A stretch of 64,000 bases of DNA, from NCBI RefSeq assembly GCF_000801105.2, contig NC_079518.1:9556106-9620105 (forward strand), read 5' to 3'. A program made the translations under genes and the position numbers. Source of the DNA: Raphanus sativus (lineage: Eukaryota > Streptophyta > Magnoliopsida > Brassicales > Brassicaceae). The notes under the pieces are model-generated. The model saw nothing but the letters and a program-made list of their open reading frames with translations, was not told the DNA's origin and did no database searches. Shown here piece after piece: positions 1 to 11,714 of this stretch (position 1 is the stretch's first letter; every line of letters begins with the position of its first letter).

Positions 1-1154
1 TAGATAATGCTAACTTTCCTAAACTATTAATGTAAATATGCTAAGAATATCTTGCGATTAGTCTTAAGGGTCTTCGTGGGTTTACACGGGCTTCACAGAC
101 TTGGTCCGTAAGATACATATCTTCCGGTCCAACATATCTCTAATACTCCCCCGCACGACAAACGTGGGATGCAACACGCAAATCTGCAATCACAAAGCAG
201 ACCACGTATGTTGTGGACACTATGTCGAGAAAAACAAATCAGTAGATTCCTTCGGGAATAAACTTCAACTTAGACAAGGAGGATGAAAACTTCAGTTCTT
301 CTTTGGTCTTGACAATGAGAATACATCCCGTGGACGTAACTGCAGTTCCACAAACAATCGTCCTTAACTTGAACAGTCTGTAACTTAGACTAAAACAGAT
401 CTAAAAACATGAGCGTTCAACTAGAACTCCCCCGTAATGGTTAAACTAAAACCATAAATCCCAAACTATGGAACAATAAAAAACATCTTAAGAAATTCTA
501 AACTATAGAAAATCTTAGATAATAATAACCCATGTGAAACCACAAACCCTTATTATTAATAAAACCCTCTCGATTCTCTTGCACCAACAACACTAACTCA
601 TATATTAAAACCAGACCATTGATAAAAGAAAGCCTCACGTCTAACGTACCCAACCACTAACTTTTTTTTTAACTTAATAATAATAGAATAGAAAAACAAA
701 CCCTAATAACTTATGTTAAAACATACACACGTGAACTTTAAGACAAAATTCACGTAAATCAACATTGTCGTCGTCTGGATCATCTTCACCGTCTTCATCG
801 TCAACACCACCGATGAACACCATCAAAGCTTTAAAGCGGAAGTTTTAATTTCGATCCCAAAAAAAATCGCATGCTCTGATACCATAAAAAGTAGAATAGA
901 ATATGATATATTATTGTGTTGTGTTTAATATGAGAATACAAGATACATATATATATATCGAAAACATTAACATAATGTTAGAAATAGATAATGCTAACTT
1001 TCCTAAACTATTAATGTAAATATGCTAAGAATATCTTGCGATTAACTTGATCTTCAAGTCTTTCCTTTTAGTTTTAAGGGTCTTCATGGGTTTCACGGGC
1101 TTCACAGACTTGGTCCGTAAGATACATATCTTCCGGTCCAACATATCTCTAATA
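1..1154 (-). mobile_element. Non-autonomous copia-type LTR retroelement (TRIM/LARD-like), cut by window start
   Basis: Two direct repeats, 1-145 and 885-1154, are near-identical apart from small indels and bracket about 740 bases. Read on the minus strand, the right repeat is followed at 884-873 by TGGTATCAGAGC, the initiator tRNA-Met primer-binding site used by many plant copia elements. A purine tract (GCGGGGGAG on the minus strand, near 146-154) abuts the left repeat, as expected for a 3' LTR. The interior has no gag or pol frame, only a short acidic reading frame near 720-830, so it must depend on proteins from elsewhere. The left LTR runs out of the window, so the target-site duplication cannot be tested. 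Confidence 0.8.
885..1154 (-). repeat. 5' LTR of the copia-type element
   Basis: About 270 bases, complete in the window. It matches 1-145 except for a roughly 20-base stretch present here (near 1045-1065) and absent in the left copy. On the minus strand it begins TATTAGAGATATGTTGG, a probable TG-to-TA change of the usual TGTTAG start, and it ends at the primer-binding site. Confidence 0.75.
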
Positions 1155-2053
1155 TAAAAAAACCATACACATGGGTAATGTACATTTGTACAAATATCGA
1201 AAAGTGTGGAGGTACTTAACAAAAATTAAAGTACTAACTCCTAAAAATATGAGGATGCTAAGAAAAAAATTATATAACTACCTCCTATAAATGTCAAAAT
1301 TAAACCTCAAAAACTATGATCTCATAAATTCAGTTGACAACCTTATGGATATTTACCGAAGGTTTATAATGAGATTAAGTTTTGAAATCATCGAAGGGAA
1401 TGAATTTATTGCCTACAAAAAATGATGTTTGATGGAAACCCAACCAACCGTGATTAGAAATCCCAAGAAGTTGGTTTAAAGAGACAACTAAATTAAAAAA
1501 AAAATTGATAAAATCACTGAAACATACCTCATATCCCAAATGATAATCAGTGTTCCTGTAGAATTAAGGTTAACATTGGGTTTTAATGAGATAAGACCAT
1601 GACTTTCATATACATGTATATAAAGTATTACAAGGTACTTTGTTGTGTAATGAAAGGTTCACATGGCAATCACCTAGTAAGTGTGAAATGAGACCATTTA
1701 TAGGAGGATGCAATTTAGGCTATATCCTCCAACTTCATTAATGAAAAGTTCCTGGCCAAAACGAACCCAATATGAGAAACATTAACTCTACGAAAAATAC
1801 AGTTGTGTTATATCTGTTGTCTCGATTTTAATACTTTCGGGGGGAGGAGGGGGTGTGTGTTCAAGACATCATGTCACCACCAGAAAAATAAATCCGGCAT
1901 ACTAACAATAAGTAGTTCAAAGCTGGAAAATGTTACTACGTACAGTTAGTTTTTTGCTTATACTCTTGAAAAGGTCAGTATGTCTCGTCTTAGTTAAAAG
2001 TGTAGGCAGTCGAGTCTGCATGTTTTTAGATTATTTCTATTTATGCAGAGGAT
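1155..2053. other. Intergenic, no gene seen
   Basis: AT-rich spacer. I see no convincing open frame, RNA gene or paired repeat. A G-rich patch at about 1841-1860 is the only composition oddity. Confidence 0.5.
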
Positions 2054-2806
2054 TGTTGGAACTATTTTTATAAGACTATTGGGTTGAGTAAAAACTAAGT
2101 ATGTGTGAATAGAATTTTACAAGGCTGTTGGGCTGAGTAAAAGAAAGTCCATCACATTTTGTAAGCTCACGGGCTGAGTAAAATAGTAGAAAAGTCATTT
2201 ACTAAGTTGGTGACTAAGATAAGTGTATTTGATAACAAATGACTTAAGCTAAGGAAATTTGGTGACTAATTTAACTTAGTGACTAAGCTATGCGATTTGG
2301 TGACAAATGTCCAATACTAAAGCTCACTTGGTAACAAACCATAGAGATTTAGTAACAAATGTCAAAAGCTTAAGTAAACTCAATAACACAAAGTTAAAAG
2401 TTGCTTATGACTAATCTTTGTGAATCTCTCCTATAAATAAACACTTACCTCTCCATTGGAAACAAACTCATACACTTTCACATACAAGGGAACATTCATA
2501 ACATACAAAGTTCCATCAATACTTCTAGTCTTTCAAAGTAAATCTCGAGACTATAGCGTAATTATTATGTTCGTAGATTCTATTTTGGGTGAGAAAAAAC
2601 AATCTCACGTGGTTTTATCGTGGGACGTAAAAATCGTATAGAAATCATTTCATCTATGAACGATTTATTGAGGTAATAAAAGTGATCAAATCACAATTCA
2701 ATACATATATTTCTTCATATTGATTTTCAAACGTTTTTACTTTTTATATTATCATTTTCATCACGTTTTGTTTCGTAATTTTCTATCTAGATTCTCGCTT
2801 CTAACA
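2054..2806 (+). repeat. LTR-like sequence (possible old solo or truncated copia LTR)
   Basis: The stretch begins TGTTGGAAC and ends TTCTAACA, the short inverted termini typical of copia LTRs, with a TATA-like CCTATAAATAAAC near 2431 in the middle. Flanking five bases (AGGAT, AAATA) do not match, and no primer-binding site or purine tract is clear beside it. It could be a degenerate solo LTR or chance similarity. Confidence 0.35.
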
Positions 2807-3965
2807 AAATATTCGAAATGAAAATTCTTCTAGCACAACAAACTCTGACAGAGATTTGAATAAGCCCTTCTGTGCTAACACAGATCAACAGAACAACTCC
2901 AAACACAGCAAAATTATACTAGTTCAAGATTTGTTCTTCTGTTTTTCAATTTTAAAATATGTTCGCTCGTTGTTAAGAGCTGTCTTGTTAAGATGATCAG
3001 ATTTAGTGTACTAAGATCTCTGGTTTAATTTAAGCTTGGGAAAAAGAAATGTTAAGGTGTCAAATGGTGTCAACTGATATAAACTTTAGAAAATATGATA
3101 AAAAAATCTACACTAACCAAAAAAATCCCAAATGTTCTTGAATTTTCTATAGATTTTCAAGTTGCCACATATATGATTGGTTTAACAATTAGTGGTACTC
3201 AAACAAATAACACCATTTAGTGTTTTACGATACATATATCTTAAACTTTTATATTTTAATATTTTCAAAATATTGTTAGCTACAAATATATATATACTTT
3301 GCAGAGATTAGAGAAAATTTGATGTTTTAACAATTATATATGGTATACATTTGGAAATTTTAGTTCCAAGCACCAACTTCTATCAAGAAAATTTTAGCGA
3401 AAAAAAAAACTTCTATCAAGAAATCAGACGAGTCGCTTTAAGCTACTACAAAAATCGGACGATCATTTTGTATAATTATAAATCTTTTTTTTTTGAGAAA
3501 GGGCTTGTATAATTATATTTCTGAATAATTTGAATTTTAACACGATCTAACACACAAGGTAAAAGATCTGAAATGGCTTACTAGTCTTTCTTAAAGGATT
3601 TGGTCGCTCCAAAAAACAATAGATGACACGATGTATAGTCATGTAGAATACATCCAACTTCGAGAAAAAGACCACAGGAAATTTGAAAACGCTATACGAC
3701 AACACAAGTACGTGGTCGCCAACCGAGTCGTTTTGGTTTCTTTTAGCATATGTAGTGTATTATTGAAATGGTTAACATTAGTTTATATTAACAAGATCGT
3801 CATAAGAGTACTTACTTGTCTATATAACATGAGATGATTCGGTTTTGTGAACACGTAAACGTTAGTATATATATCAAGAACGTCATAACAATATAGTCTA
3901 CTACTACACTTGACATAAACAGACAAAGAGAACCGAGAGAGAGAAATAGCAATATTCAAGAGGAG
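2807..3965. other. Upstream region of the UMAMIT gene
   Basis: Non-coding, AT-rich. It must hold the promoter and 5' UTR of the transporter gene that starts at 3966. No repeat or RNA gene was recognised. Confidence 0.45.
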
Positions 3966-5856
3966 ATGGGGAAGTTCGAGGACTACAAGCCAGCAATGGC
4001 CATGATCGGGATTCAGATGTGTTACGCAGGAGTGACTCTTTCTGCAAGAGCTACTATGGTTAATGGGTTAAGTCCTCGTGTTTTTATCCTCTACAGGCAA
4101 GCCTTTGCGACCATTTTCATCTTCCCGTTTCTCTACTTCTCAAGGTAATTTAGATCACATCTATCTCTTTCTCTCTCAGTATATGCGATATGGCTAACAA
4201 AGAACTAACCTAGTAACTAAAACTCTTAAATCACATAGTAGAAAGTTTAAAGGGTCATGGGTTCAATTCCCGTTAGAAGGAATCTGCTCTTCTAAGAAGA
4301 AGATGTACGAGTACGATCCAGAACCTTATATGGTCATTAGACATTTTTTAAATATGATTTGGTAATTACTAATTAGTTTTTGGTAATTCTTGTTTTTAAT
4401 ACTTTTTCTATGGACTGTAGGGGAAAACCGAAGATATCTTCACTGGATCTCAAGAGCTTTTCTTTAATTTTCTTGGTCTCGCTTGTAGGGTAAGTATATG
4501 TGTTACATTTTGAAATATTTTACTAATTTTTTTATTTCCTAGCAACTCTAGTGCTTATAGAATCTTTGACCATTTTGCTATATTTTTGCAGCATTACAAT
4601 CAATCAAAACCTGTATCTTGAAGGTCTTTACTTAGCTTCATCGGCAATGGGAAGTGCCGTGGGTAACATCATCCCTGCGATCACCTTCCTCATCTCATTT
4701 CTCGCAGGGTACATATACATATATTAATATGAAAACTTTGAACAACAAGATTCATGATGTGCAAACTAAAGTATTACTGATCTTTAGATACGAGAAAGTG
4801 AATCTCCGGGATAAAAGAGGCCTAGCAAAGATAGCAGGGACGATCCTCTGTGTAGCAGGAGCGACTTCCATGACCCTGCTTCGTGGACCTAAGATTCTCA
4901 ACTCAGAATCTGCTTTACCAGTGGCCAATGCAGTATTAGGAGATATGAAAGATCAGAACAAGTGGCTGTTTGGTTGTTTGTTCTTGTTCTCTAGCACTCT
5001 TTGCTGGTCCTTTTGGCTTACACTTCAGGTAATATTCTACTTCATTAAGCAAATCAAATGTAATAACCTTTTTTGTTAGATGACTTGCTTTACAAGTAAT
5101 GTAAACTTTGTTTGAATAAAACCCTAGGTTCCAATCTCTGCCTATTACCCAGATCACCTCTCTTTATCAGCTTGGATGTGTTTATTCGGAACAATACAAT
5201 GTGCAGTGGTCACTTTCTTCCTTGAAAAGGACCCGAACGCTTGGATTCTCCATTCATACTCCGAGTTTGCAACCTGTCTTTACGCAGTAAGCGCATATAT
5301 AAAACACTCTCATGTTGTCACATTCATTGTATAAATGGTTTTTTTTGTTTGAATAATTCTTTTTATTTTTTTAAAAACACTCCTCTGTAATCCAAAGATT
5401 AGTGTAAATCTTAATCTTGAAATGTGTTTGTTAGGGAGTTGGGGCGTCAGCACTTTCGTTTACGGTCCAAGCTTGGGCTATATCAAAGAGAGGTCCTGTT
5501 TTCTCTGCGTTGTTTAATCCTCTCTGCACAGTCATCGTTACAATCTTGGCTGCTCTGTTCTTCCAAGAAGAGATTTACATTGGAAGGTAAGAAAATATCC
5601 TTTTTAATCGTAAGAGAATTATAATCCATAAACATAATCTGTTTCATCATTTTTGATCTTTTGGAATAGTTTAATCGGAGGATTAGGTGTAATTATGGGA
5701 CTTTACATTGTGCTTTGGGGTAAAGCAAAAGATGTCATGATGAATCAAGAACAAAGAGACAGTGAAAATGACTCAGAAGTGAAGATTCTTAACGAAGATT
5801 TTTCAAACACAACTAACTGTAACAGAGATCTTGAGGATCCCCTTCTGTCAAAATAG
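3966..5856 (+). CDS. UMAMIT34: WAT1-related/UMAMIT (nodulin MtN21, EamA-type) transporter, intact, 367 aa
   Basis: Seven exons join in frame: 3966-4144, 4421-4489, 4592-4708, 4788-5028, 5128-5286, 5435-5586 and 5670-5856, all with GT-AG junctions, giving 367 residues. The start ATG follows a purine-rich leader and gives the family N-terminus MGKFEDYKPAMAMIGIQMCY. Hydrophobic segments are spread through the protein as expected for ten membrane helices in two EamA repeats; the second repeat includes ALFFQEEIYIGSLIGG across exons 6-7, the usual family ending, followed by a polar cytosolic tail. UMAMITs are plasma-membrane or tonoplast facilitators, mainly of amino acids; the substrate here is not shown by sequence. 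The assignment to the At4g30420 orthologue (UMAMIT34) is inferred from synteny. Intron 1 contains a tRNA-B-box-like GGTTCAATTCC at about 4260. Confidence 0.9.
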
Positions 5857-6236
5857 ATATCAACTGAAGAAATCAAAACACAGCAACCACTAAACAGTCT
5901 AAACTGATTCAAGAATATTTCATTCTTCTATTTTCAGAATTTTAAAAAGATGTTCTGCTATAGTAAAAAAGAAAAAAGTAAAATGATTTATTAATGAAAT
6001 ATCGAAGTCCAGTCTAAATAATAAGCACACTATGATATAATAATTGCCCCAACAGGAGAAAATCAAGAATTGTAGATCCGTTTAGAACAAAGTAATGATA
6101 CTCGTTTATGGAAAGCAGGGGATGACTTATTCAAAGCAGAGTTCAGCTTTAAGTCGACCTTGAGTTTAACTTGGACCGTTCATACACAAGTTGATTGGCA
6201 TAACGGTGTCTAGTTCCCTTTCAACGCCCTGAAATA
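5857..6236. other. 3' flank of the UMAMIT gene, no gene seen
   Basis: 3' UTR and spacer after the TAG stop at 5854-5856. No other feature was found. Confidence 0.45.
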
Positions 6237-6660
6237 TTCATTCACAGCATGGATTTCTGTCTAGAACAGGCGACAGAATCGCACATTGGGACTTGGCCTC
6301 GCCGATAACCTGTTGTCTTTTTGTCCTGAGCCGCTCGAAACTCGAAACCACATATTCTATGAATGCCGATTCCTGGAAGAGATATGAAGGAATCTAACTC
6401 AGAACTTGCTGTCTTAGCAATAAACAAATGAGACAGAAGGTTCATTTTGTTCCTCCTCCGATATGTGTTTTAGGCACTTATCTACCATTTGGAATGAAAG
6501 GTATGGGAGAAGGATGGTGACTAAACTCCCCTTCAGTGTTGATTAAATGCATCGACAAGGTCGTTCACAATAGGATCTCCAATATCAGATTGATAGATGT
6601 TCGAAAGCATACAAGGACCATGGAGACGTAGTTTTTTATAGATGATTCTTTAGTTTTAGT
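6237..6660 (+). pseudogene. LINE ORF2 3' fragment (zf-RVT region), decayed
   Basis: One plus-strand frame near 6325-6390 reads ETRNHIFYECRF, the zinc-binding zf-RVT signature found downstream of the reverse transcriptase in plant LINEs. Further on, around 6545-6600, another frame reads LIKCIDKVVHNRISNIR, matching the usual LINE ending. Stops and frame changes separate the pieces, so this is a short dead 3' remnant. It is opposite in orientation to the related remnant at 7359-8180. Confidence 0.6.
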
Positions 6661-7354
6661 TTAATTGTGTTCTTTTCTTTTCAAACAAGTTCAGATAGAG
6701 TTAAATTCATTGTACAAAATTTTTTTGAATTAAAATTAACATTGTTTCAAAAAAACAAACATAATGGCGACAATTATGTTTGTATGAATTCCATATGTAT
6801 ATGTATTAGCTTATTATTATTTCAAATTAACACTTACAAATAGTTCCAAATAAAATAAAAATCGAAGAAGACTTATTTTGATCATTTGAATTAATATAAA
6901 TAACACAGTTATATAAAAATTACATTTTATACAAGACATAAATTTAGGTGGTCATTTAGGACCGATAATATTTACAAATCATTAAAAGTATAAATTCTTC
7001 TCTGATTGACAGTTTTTTTCTTCAATCTACAGAAAATAACTAAACTATACTTTTTAAGGTTTCCAATCAAAACACCAATCAAGTCTATTATCTCTTTTCT
7101 TTTTGAAAGAATTTTAAATTTATTCAAATCAAAAAAACATTTTTACAGCCAAAAACTGCTACTTTGATTCTTACATAATACTCCAATCTAAGAAAGAAAT
7201 AAAATACAACCTCCAAAAAACTCCAAAAACTTCAAAAGAAAACACCATCTTCCTCAAAACCACCATCTTCCTCAAACTCCTACTAGGATCCAAGCTTCAC
7301 CACATGCTCACTCAGCTCTCACTCCTACTGAGCACCTAGCACTCACTCCTACTA
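6661..7354. other. AT-rich spacer
   Basis: No gene or paired repeat recognised between the two LINE remnants. Confidence 0.45.
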
Positions 7355-7358
7355 GGAT

Positions 7359-8180
7359 TTATCTTCCTCTTCCAAACCATACTTCTATCGCCCTTTCATA
7401 CTTTGCTCCATCTCTTTTTCTTAAAGATGTTACTCTGTTTCTCACTAGCTTATCCAGTCTAGCAACTATGCAACCCGGCGGCTGACTAGCCTCTCCAACT
7501 CTTCTCGTGTTTCTTTCTAACCATAACATGTGAATTATAGCTTGGAAACTGTATCTTAATAGGAAGGTCACATGCTTCTCTCGCCTTCCATCTACCACCG
7601 CTTTCAATACTCTGTCCCATTGATATAAGCAAACATCTCCCATCAAGTTACCAATCACATTGCTCCACACTTCTCTTGAGTAAGCACACTCAAAATAAAT
7701 GTGATTCCTCGTTTCCATCTCTTCTTTACAAAGCCAGCAGGTTGTAATAGCGATAGGATTCTAATTAAGAACTCTATCTCCTGTTGCTAACATGTTACGA
7801 GTAGCAAGCCATGCAAGAAAAGCAAACTTCGGAGTTGCTTCAGAGAACCAGATACCTTTGTTCCATGTAACCTTTGGGGAGTGACTTCTCACGAGGTTCC
7901 AAGTTTGAGAAGTAACAAACTCCGACTTGAAATCCCCATTCTCTTTCTTCCATAGACACACATCTTCTAGATTATTCATTCCCCTGTTTCTCAGATTAAT
8001 AACCTCCTGCTCAATCTGCCGAAACACAGGAACTCTGTGTAATCTGCTTCTGTCCATCTGAACCGCCCTCTCCACTGTGGTGTGCAGTGGGATACCAAGA
8101 GCTATGCAACCTCCTTCTCCTGTTAGCTCAATCAGGTCCATTATCTCGTCTTTTACGACAAATTGGTTTTTCCTTCCCAT
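7359..8180 (-). pseudogene. LINE ORF2 3' fragment (zf-RVT and C-terminus)
   Basis: Two minus-strand frames in series, 8180-7761 and 7718-7359, encode the C-terminal part of a plant LINE ORF2. The first includes WFSEATPKFAFLAWLATRN, and the second opens with METRNHIYFECAYSREVW, the zf-RVT zinc-binding region, and ends in EVWFGRGR. A frame change and a stop around 7720-7760 break the reading. The reverse transcriptase is missing, as expected for a 5'-truncated copy. Confidence 0.75.
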
Positions 8181-8360
8181 TACCTACGACCTCCCAAATA
8201 CATATTCTGCATGGTATTCCTAGATCATTATTGTCTCTGTTCACTGTAAATATATTAAACTCATGAGATCCACCGTTATGCCAAGAAAAAATGCAGCTAT
8301 ACTTCGTAGTCCTCCTAAAATTTACTCTAAATTTGAAGTTCCAACTCTGCCCGAAGGGAG

Positions 8361-8540
8361 ATTTTTTTTTTTTTTTTTTGATAACTCTGGTATCTGGACA
8401 GCCACATTCTCAACTATTCCCCGAAAGGGGTCCAACGCCCTAACGAAAGGGTTGTTAAATCCGTTGTAGCCAAGACTCGAACCCGGGTGGCGGACAGTAC
8501 ATCTGTATCTCCTTTACCACCAAGGTACGAGCGCTTGGTT
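8361..8540 (-). mobile_element. tRNA-derived SINE
   Basis: On the minus strand there is an A-box-like TGGTGGTAAAGG at about 8525 and, some 38 bases later, a B-box-like GGTTCGAGTC (complement of GACTCGAACC near 8473). The unit ends in an A run that appears as the T run 8361-8380. Nine-base flanks, TCTATCTTC and TCTCCCTTC on the minus strand, are similar enough to be an old target-site duplication. Together these fit a short pol III SINE of about 170 bases; a tRNA gene is excluded by the absence of a cloverleaf. Confidence 0.6.
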
Positions 8541-8936
8541 GAAGATAGACTTCTTAACCCCAAATCATCATCCCCAGATTTACAGTGAAAATTCAAAGTA
8601 TGCTTGTTTGGTAATGAATTAATTATCATAACCGTTTTTTTATTTAAGACAAACAAGCGTCTTGGGTTTTGCTCTCCCGATGCAGGATCCGAGAAGGTTG
8701 CGATGTTGGCACGGGTGCAGAAAGAACAAGAGATACCAGACTGTAGACCATGATGATGAAGAACATAAAATAGAGATTACTAGAAAAACCCATGAGTTAA
8801 TTTGTATATGATATTATGATAGATTAATCGAAGTTAAACATTGTATATAGGGTTGATCATTTTATTTATTTATAGAATGCAATATATATAGTATATTGTT
8901 CCTTATTTATTGTTTGTACTTTTCTGTTTATAGTAA

Positions 8937-9212
8937 GAGCATGATTATTGCATAGATCCTTAGCAAAAATCCTTAATACACATATATGTATATATATGTA
9001 TATGTATATATTATATATGCGTATATAATTGTCTGCTAAGGATTTTACGGAAACCGAAACCAAAAGTTCCTTAATTAAGAAACTTTTGGTTTCGGTTTCC
9101 GTAAAATCCTTAGCAAACAGTTATATACGCATATATAATATATACATATACATATATATACATATATATGTATTAAGGATTTTTGCTAAGGATCTATGCA
9201 ATAATCATGCTC
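8937..9212. mobile_element. Harbinger/Tourist-type MITE, almost fully palindromic
   Basis: A 276-base near-perfect inverted repeat centred on TTAATTAA at about 9075. Each arm starts GAGCATGATTATTGCATAG and the element is flanked on both sides by TAA, the 3-base target-site duplication typical of PIF/Harbinger elements. The arms differ at only a few positions, mostly in the TA-repeat tract, so a transcript would fold into one long hairpin. Confidence 0.85.
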
Positions 9213-10387
9213 TAACAATCCAATCAAAGAATGGTAAATATTTGAAATCGCTTGAAATGATTCGATTTTTGATGGTGTGAAAGCAATCTAATCATGAAAA
9301 AGAGGGAAAAAATCTGATCAAATTTACTTTTTAAAAGATAATTTTAGTTTGATACCTGATACTACAAAACATTTTCATAAATACCTTAAACTTCTGATAA
9401 AAAGTTAACTCTTCTAAATCATTTATAATGTTTAAAATAATTTATAAACATTTGTACAAGTTTAAAAACACAACCCCTGTTTGTCAAAAAAAAAAACACA
9501 GCCCCATCCCTTAAATAGTTAAACATAAAATTATTAATATTCTATAAGTTAACATCCTATAAATTAATAAATATGATATAAAATCAATTTATGGTCCAAA
9601 GCAAAATTAATTCAAATTATAACGCAAATCGATCAAATATTAAGATAATAATAATTAAAAGATTATATGTAAATATAGTTTATTAACATATTAACAATTT
9701 ATATATATCTTAAAAATACAAATAGTAAATTTATTGCTTGTTTTGTATTCACAATAGAGTTTATTTTTATTTTTTAAGATTTTATAATATTTTATTAATA
9801 CTTAGTAAAATCATATCTAAGAATATATTTAAATAGTATGATACATATTTCATATACATCAAATAATACAACAAAAGTATTTAAAATTGAATTTATAAAA
9901 TTTGGTAATGCAAACATATGAATTTATTATTTTACAGAATATATATTATAAAATATAGAAATCTAAAATGAAACTGTTCATAATTAATAAATTTATAAAT
10001 AATATAGTCTTAACATTACCAATGTATAAACTGTTTCTGTATTTAATTTGAAAGTACGAAATAACGTTCAGATTAAAAATGATAAAAGTATGAAATACAT
10101 TCTGAAGCTAACTTATAAAAGCCGGCGTTACTGACTTGCAACGTACGAACGGAATTATATAATGGTCCTGGTCAAGAATAGATGATACTGAAGAGAAAAA
10201 CAAGTGAGGTTTAATACGTTTTTTCCAAGTTCAAAACTTTTAATACTCGGTCAAAAGCGTGCAGTAAATAAAGACAAAACTAAATAAGACTAAGAAAATT
10301 TCGAATTCTAGATCCAAGTACATAAGAAAGTTATAAAGATATGATATAGTCAAGCAAGTCATTGATAGTAAATTCTTATTCTACCTA
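9213..10387. other. AT-rich intergenic stretch
   Basis: No gene, RNA gene or transposon end recognised. Long A/T tracts dominate 9300-10100. Confidence 0.45.
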
Positions 10388-10567
10388 AATAAGTTTGATT
10401 TCAACATATAACTTGGATTTATTATTGATGACTTTTCTTACTCTTGAAAAGAAATGACATGGTAAACTCGCAGGTATTTGATTTTGGTGATCACATAAGT
10501 AACTTCTCTCTATATATATATATATTTTAAAGGTTTGGATGTTTTATAAGTTAATCAAATATGTATT
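10388..10567 (+). repeat. Direct repeat, copy 1 (copy 2 at 11113-11335)
   Basis: Starts AAGTTTGATTTCAACATATA and runs through GATGACTTTTCTTA and ATGTTTTATAAGTTAAT. The same series of blocks returns at 11113-11335 with small indels. The two copies flank the MITE at 10795-11049 and lie upstream of the first peptidase gene. Confidence 0.7.
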
Positions 10568-10794
10568 TTTACTGATGGCTAATTATACTATTATAAACTA
10601 AAAATATTACGGATGATTCTACAACCGATAATTGTTTATGTTTCACAAAAATCCATATCCAACATCATTATTCTAAATTTTTTAAAAATTGTTATATACA
10701 GTAAGAAAGTCATCAGTAATTCAAAATTAATTTCTAAATAGGAATATAAGAGTAAAATCCAATAGATAACATCTCATAAAGATTATAATACTTA

Positions 10795-11049
10795 GGCTTC
10801 AATTGGTGACCATGAATAAAAAAATTATAGTGAATTCTCTGTTCTTCAAAATTTATACTAGTTAAGTTGAATTTTTTGTCAAATTGGTTATATGTAAGTC
10901 TCATTCTTTTCTTCTGAATTTTTCATGGAAGAATGAATTTATAAATAAAATTTCCCTCTGCAGTTTTGACTAAGAACAAAATAAACAAAAATTTCTATTT
11001 TTAATATTTTTTTATTTTTCCAAATGAAATTTTATCACCAATTGAAGTC
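10795..11049. mobile_element. Harbinger-type MITE, 255 bases
   Basis: Terminal inverted repeats GGCTTCAATTGGTGA (left) and GACTTCAATTGGTGA (complement of right end), flanked by TTA on each side (10792-10794 and 11050-11052), the PIF/Harbinger target-site duplication. There is no coding capacity. Confidence 0.8.
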
Positions 11050-11112
11050 TTAGGAAGAAAAGATTAGATTAACTTTCCTGATAATACAATTTTGAAGCTT
11101 ATACTATTTAGA

Positions 11113-11335
11113 GAAGTTTGATTTAAACAGATAATTTGGATTTATTGTTGATGACTTTTCTTATTTTTGAAAAGAAAATCGCATAATTTTTTTAAAGCTT
11201 AAGATATTTGATACTGGCCATCACACAAGTACTTTCTATATATTTTGAAAAAAAGGGATCCCATTTTAAAAATAATAATAGTGATGCTATTATATGGAAC
11301 AAAAATGTTTTATAAGTTAATTAATTATGTTTTAA
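11113..11335 (+). repeat. Direct repeat, copy 2 (copy 1 at 10388-10567)
   Basis: Second copy of the block described at 10388-10567, more diverged and slightly longer because of inserted A-rich tracts near its 3' end. Confidence 0.65.
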
Positions 11336-11624
11336 TAAGCTAATAAAAGATATGTTTTCAATGATGTTTAACGATCGATTACATAACAAAACATACTTAC
11401 AAAAAAATGCAGATGAGCGTTAGTTAAACTTAAATCCAATACAAACAACGGGATCTATTAAATTTTATTGTTGTCTACTATCAATGTAAAAATATTTATA
11501 TATGATATCCTTCGGAATTCAAGAATGGTCAACAATGGTTAGCTAGCTGTCCATTACATAACACTACTACATAAAACGTGGAAGATTCAAAACCAAGTAG
11601 GTGGGTCTACCAAAACCAATCTCA

Positions 11625-11632
11625 TATAAATA
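11625..11632 (+). promoter_or_regulatory. TATA box of the first gamma-glutamyl peptidase gene
   Basis: TATAAATA 90 bases before the ATG at 11715, preceded by CCAAT at about 11616 and followed by a CT-rich leader, a usual plant core promoter arrangement. Confidence 0.6.
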
Positions 11633-11714
11633 CACATAAAATCTTTGTCTTTGTCTCCATCACTCTCTCTCTCTCTCCCTTTCTCTCCCTCTTGTGTTTT
11701 CTTTCACCGAGGAA

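Noticed and set aside
4250..4290. Possible tRNA gene in intron 1 of the UMAMIT gene (GGTTCAATTCC)
   Set aside because: Only a B-box-like motif is visible; I could not pair acceptor or anticodon stems. A decayed SINE is more likely.
8866..9280. Two short proteins with IYIYIYIHI runs
   Set aside because: They are translations of the TA-rich palindromic MITE on opposite strands.
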